NCBI GenBank assembly: GCA_020426085.1
Contig: JAGQQP010000225.1
Coordinates: 1-6,879, forward strand
DNA length: 6,879 nucleotides
Source: Planctomycetaceae bacterium
GTDB taxonomy: Bacteria > Planctomycetota > Planctomycetia > Planctomycetales > Planctomycetaceae
Reading direction: 5' to 3'
Both the position numbers and the translations under genes were made by a program. Under the pieces are notes generated by a model that searched no databases, had not been told where the DNA came from, and was given only the letters and a program-made list of their open reading frames with translations. Shown piece after piece: positions 5,620-6,879 of the stretch. Numbering within the stretch: position 1 is the stretch's first letter; every line of letters starts with the position of its first letter.

Positions 5620-5657
5620 GATCCCGCTCATGCCCCAGACTTGAGGCATGAGCGATC
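5620..5657 (+). promoter_or_regulatory. Hairpin enclosing the start codon of the zinc-ribbon gene
   Basis: CGCTCATGCC (5625-5634) and GGCATGAGCG (5645-5654) pair perfectly over 10 bp with a 10-nt loop. A CC bulge then allows three more pairs (5620-5622 with 5655-5657). The ATG at 5648 lies inside the right arm. The left arm also contains an ATG (5630) that opens the frame MPQT and stops at TGA 5642-5644, three bases before the real start. The only purine-rich stretch, GAGG (5643-5646), is too close to the ATG for a normal ribosome site. Confidence 0.55.
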
Positions 5658-6028
5658 TCCCCTTCATCCGCTGTCTGGGTTGTGAATCAGCCGTTTTCGA
5701 TCCCACCCGGGCTGCCTGCCCCGGATGTGGCCGCTGCCCGGTATGTGGCAGCAGGCGTTTCAAGACGGAAGTCAAAACCTGTCCGGACTGCGATTTACCT
5801 TACTGCAACTGCTGTGGTCGCTGCCCCCAGTGTGCTGGGCTGCGCTACTCGGAAGAACTTCCCCCCTGCGAGTGTGGCCATCCTCAAGATACTGAGAAAC
5901 TGGCAGACCTGGTTCGCTATGAAGCCGCCGTGGGGGCCAGCAGACGACCGACCTCGTGGGGTTGCATCTTCACTGCATTCACTCTGATTGCTCTGGTTTC
6001 GCTGCTGATTTATCTCATTTCGACTTGA
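5648..6028 (+). CDS. Tail-anchored protein with three tandem zinc ribbons, 126 aa
   Basis: I do not recognise a named family. Fifteen of the first 76 residues are cysteines, arranged as three zinc-ribbon units with constant spacing: C9-x2-C12-x11-C24-x2-C27; C30-x2-C33-x11-C45-x2-C48; and C59-x2-C62-x11-C74-x-C76. Three extra cysteines (C53, C55, C56) lie in the linker before the third unit. Units two and three are clear repeats, each preceded by CGRCP. Each unit should hold one zinc ion. After a helical linker (80-100), residues 105-123 are strongly hydrophobic (IFTAFTLIALVSLLIYLI), giving a C-terminal membrane anchor with the zinc domain in the cytoplasm. An in-frame TGA at 5642 rules out an earlier start. 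It begins 62 bp after the SET gene. The role may be protein or nucleic-acid binding at the membrane; nothing more specific is supported. Confidence 0.8.
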   Translation: MSDLPFIRCLGCESAVFDPTRAACPGCGRCPVCGSRRFKTEVKTCPDCDLPYCNCCGRCPQCAGLRYSEELPPCECGHPQDTEKLADLVRYEAAVGASRRPTSWGCIFTAFTLIALVSLLIYLIST

Positions 6029-6054
6029 ACTCTGCTTTTCCAGACTGCTACCAT
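6025..6054 (+). promoter_or_regulatory. Weak candidate promoter before the SUKH gene
   Basis: TTGAAC (6025-6030), an 18-nt spacer and TACCAT (6049-6054), each 4 of 6 to consensus, overlapping the stop of the zinc-ribbon gene. A chance match is quite possible. Confidence 0.2.
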
Positions 6055-6127
6055 ACGCCAGAGTTTCACACGAAGTGGAACACGTAACCAGCAGGCTTTC
6101 TCTCTGATTCAATCCAGGCATGTCTGC

Positions 6128-6155
6128 TGCCTGCGGTCGGTGACAACCACAGGCA
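6128..6155 (+). promoter_or_regulatory. Hairpin in the leader of the SUKH gene
   Basis: TGCCTG (6128-6133) pairs with CAGGCA (6150-6155); after one C-A mismatch, GGT (6135-6137) pairs with ACC (6146-6148), leaving an 8-nt loop. It ends about 25 nt before the ribosome site. No T run follows, so its role is unclear. Confidence 0.3.
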
Positions 6156-6180
6156 CACTCTCCCATCACCAAACTGTCAA

Positions 6181-6185
6181 AGGAG
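6181..6185 (+). promoter_or_regulatory. Strong ribosome binding site of the SUKH gene
   Basis: AGGAG 7 nt before the ATG at 6193, the best ribosome site in the window. Confidence 0.7.
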
Positions 6186-6192
6186 TCCGAGG

Positions 6193-6615
6193 ATGACTGC
6201 TGAAAATCTGGATCTACCCCACAACTATCTACTCTGGCTGGACAGTCTCGAGGAAGACGCCTACGTCGAATATGATGAACGGGAATGGGAAATCGCCAGC
6301 CGCGAAGAGCTTCAGGAACTGCTGGAAATCGACGACTACGAAGTCGCCTACATCGATCAGGCCAACCTGTATGCGAAACTGATTCAGGACATCACCGGCG
6401 ATGCCTACACCATGGACGATGAGGGGAACCGAGTCCCCTTCTCGCTGATCGGCACCTGGCTGACCATCGGCTACGATAACGAAGACCTGCTCTGTGTCGA
6501 CCCGGCGGATAATTTTGCAGTCTGGGGCTTCTACCCCAGTGAAGGAGGCGATGTCGAAAAACTCGCCAACAGTTTGGATGACTTTCTGGAAGGCCTCGAA
6601 CTGCTGGACGAATAA
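6193..6615 (+). CDS. SUKH-superfamily (SMI1/KNR4-like) protein, 140 aa
   Basis: The pattern fits a single SUKH/SMI1-KNR4 domain of normal length. LPHNYLLWLDSLEEDAYVEY (8-27) is the N-terminal helix and turn. REWEIASREELQELLEI (30-46) is the strand W-x-I followed by a helix. PFSLIGTWLTIGYDNEDLLC (82-101), running on through DPADNFAVWGFYP, is the central sheet, and LANSLDDFLEGLE (124-136) is the closing helix. SUKH proteins are known as immunity proteins that neutralise polymorphic or contact-dependent toxins, and as regulators in fungi. Here no toxin gene, Rhs repeat or nuclease domain is visible, so immunity is not shown. The protein is extremely acidic: 38 Asp/Glu against 5 Lys/Arg. There is no signal peptide, so it is cytoplasmic. 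The next gene begins 17 bp later and is probably cotranscribed. Confidence 0.75.
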   Translation: MTAENLDLPHNYLLWLDSLEEDAYVEYDEREWEIASREELQELLEIDDYEVAYIDQANLYAKLIQDITGDAYTMDDEGNRVPFSLIGTWLTIGYDNEDLLCVDPADNFAVWGFYPSEGGDVEKLANSLDDFLEGLELLDE

Positions 6616-6632
6616 TTTGCAGGTAAACGAAC

Positions 6633-6879
6633 ATGTCGCCAGCCCGTCAAAAACTGTTGAAAGAGTTGCTGTGGACCTTGCCGATCCTGCTGGTGATCTA
6701 TGTCGGCGTCTATATCATCCTCTCCTGCCTGGGCGGTTATTACTTCAATCAGTCAGGCAAAGTTCGCTATCGCAGCATGGGACTGGCAGTCTCCGATATT
6801 TCCACCTGGAACCCGAAAGGCTGCAGGTTCCAGTATCAGTTCAAAAACACTCGGGGAGAATACATCAGCCGCGGCAATG
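6633..6879 (+). CDS. Hypothetical single-pass membrane protein, 5' part only (partial)
   Basis: The frame is open from ATG 6633 to the window edge (82 residues plus one base), so the C-terminus lies outside. A short basic N-terminus (MSPARQKLLKELL) is followed by one hydrophobic helix at about 14-33 (WTLPILLVIYVGVYIILSCL), predicting an N-in anchor with the rest outside. The visible exterior part (34-82) is Tyr/Arg-rich (VRYRSMGLAVSDIS, CRFQYQF) and looks strand-forming, but I do not recognise a domain. AGGT (6621-6624) lies 8 nt before the ATG. It starts only 17 bp after the SUKH stop, which suggests one transcript and possibly a linked role. Confidence 0.72.
   Translation, partial: MSPARQKLLKELLWTLPILLVIYVGVYIILSCLGGYYFNQSGKVRYRSMGLAVSDISTWNPKGCRFQYQFKNTRGEYISRGN

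Noticed and set aside
6028..6065. AACTCTG / CAGAGTT inverted repeat after the zinc-ribbon gene as a terminator
   Set aside because: Only 7 bp with a 24-nt loop and no T run afterwards; too weak to call.
1..6879. Mobile element, CRISPR array, tRNA or defence island
   Set aside because: No transposase, integrase, terminal repeats, regularly spaced repeats or tRNA-like cloverleaf was seen; the genes look like ordinary chromosomal accessory content.

Overview
The window looks like ordinary chromosomal sequence from a Gram-negative-type bacterium, most likely a planctomycete (Gimesia-like). This is an inference from the mix of families: a Tat-signal intradiol dioxygenase, a secreted DUF3500 protein, single-copy small orphan proteins, loosely packed genes, mid-range GC and a TTG start. 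No rRNA, tRNA, CRISPR array, IS element or integrase was found.

Layout. Positions 1-885 hold two minus-strand genes: the 5' part of a Tat-exported intradiol ring-cleavage dioxygenase (cut by the left edge) and a 149-residue one-pass membrane protein of unknown function. A 470-bp divergent intergenic region follows. From 1356 everything is on the plus strand: a secreted DUF3500 protein ending in a perfect 16-bp hairpin; a probable two-gene unit of a YjaB-like GNAT acetyltransferase and a small VOC (glyoxalase-fold) protein; two DUF805 three-helix membrane proteins in tandem; a small SET-domain protein; a cysteine-rich protein with three zinc ribbons and a C-terminal membrane anchor; a very acidic SUKH (SMI1/KNR4-like) protein; and, 17 bp later, the start of an unrecognised one-pass membrane protein cut by the right edge.

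The genes do not form one recognisable pathway. The tightest couplings are GNAT-VOC (38 bp) and SUKH-membrane protein (17 bp); the DUF805 pair is a local duplication. The most unusual items are the regular three-fold zinc-ribbon architecture, a hairpin that buries that gene's start codon, the extreme acidity of the SUKH protein, and several hairpin-bearing leaders. I see no convincing new multi-gene system: the best candidates for one are the SET/zinc-ribbon neighbourhood and the SUKH/membrane-protein pair, both speculative.
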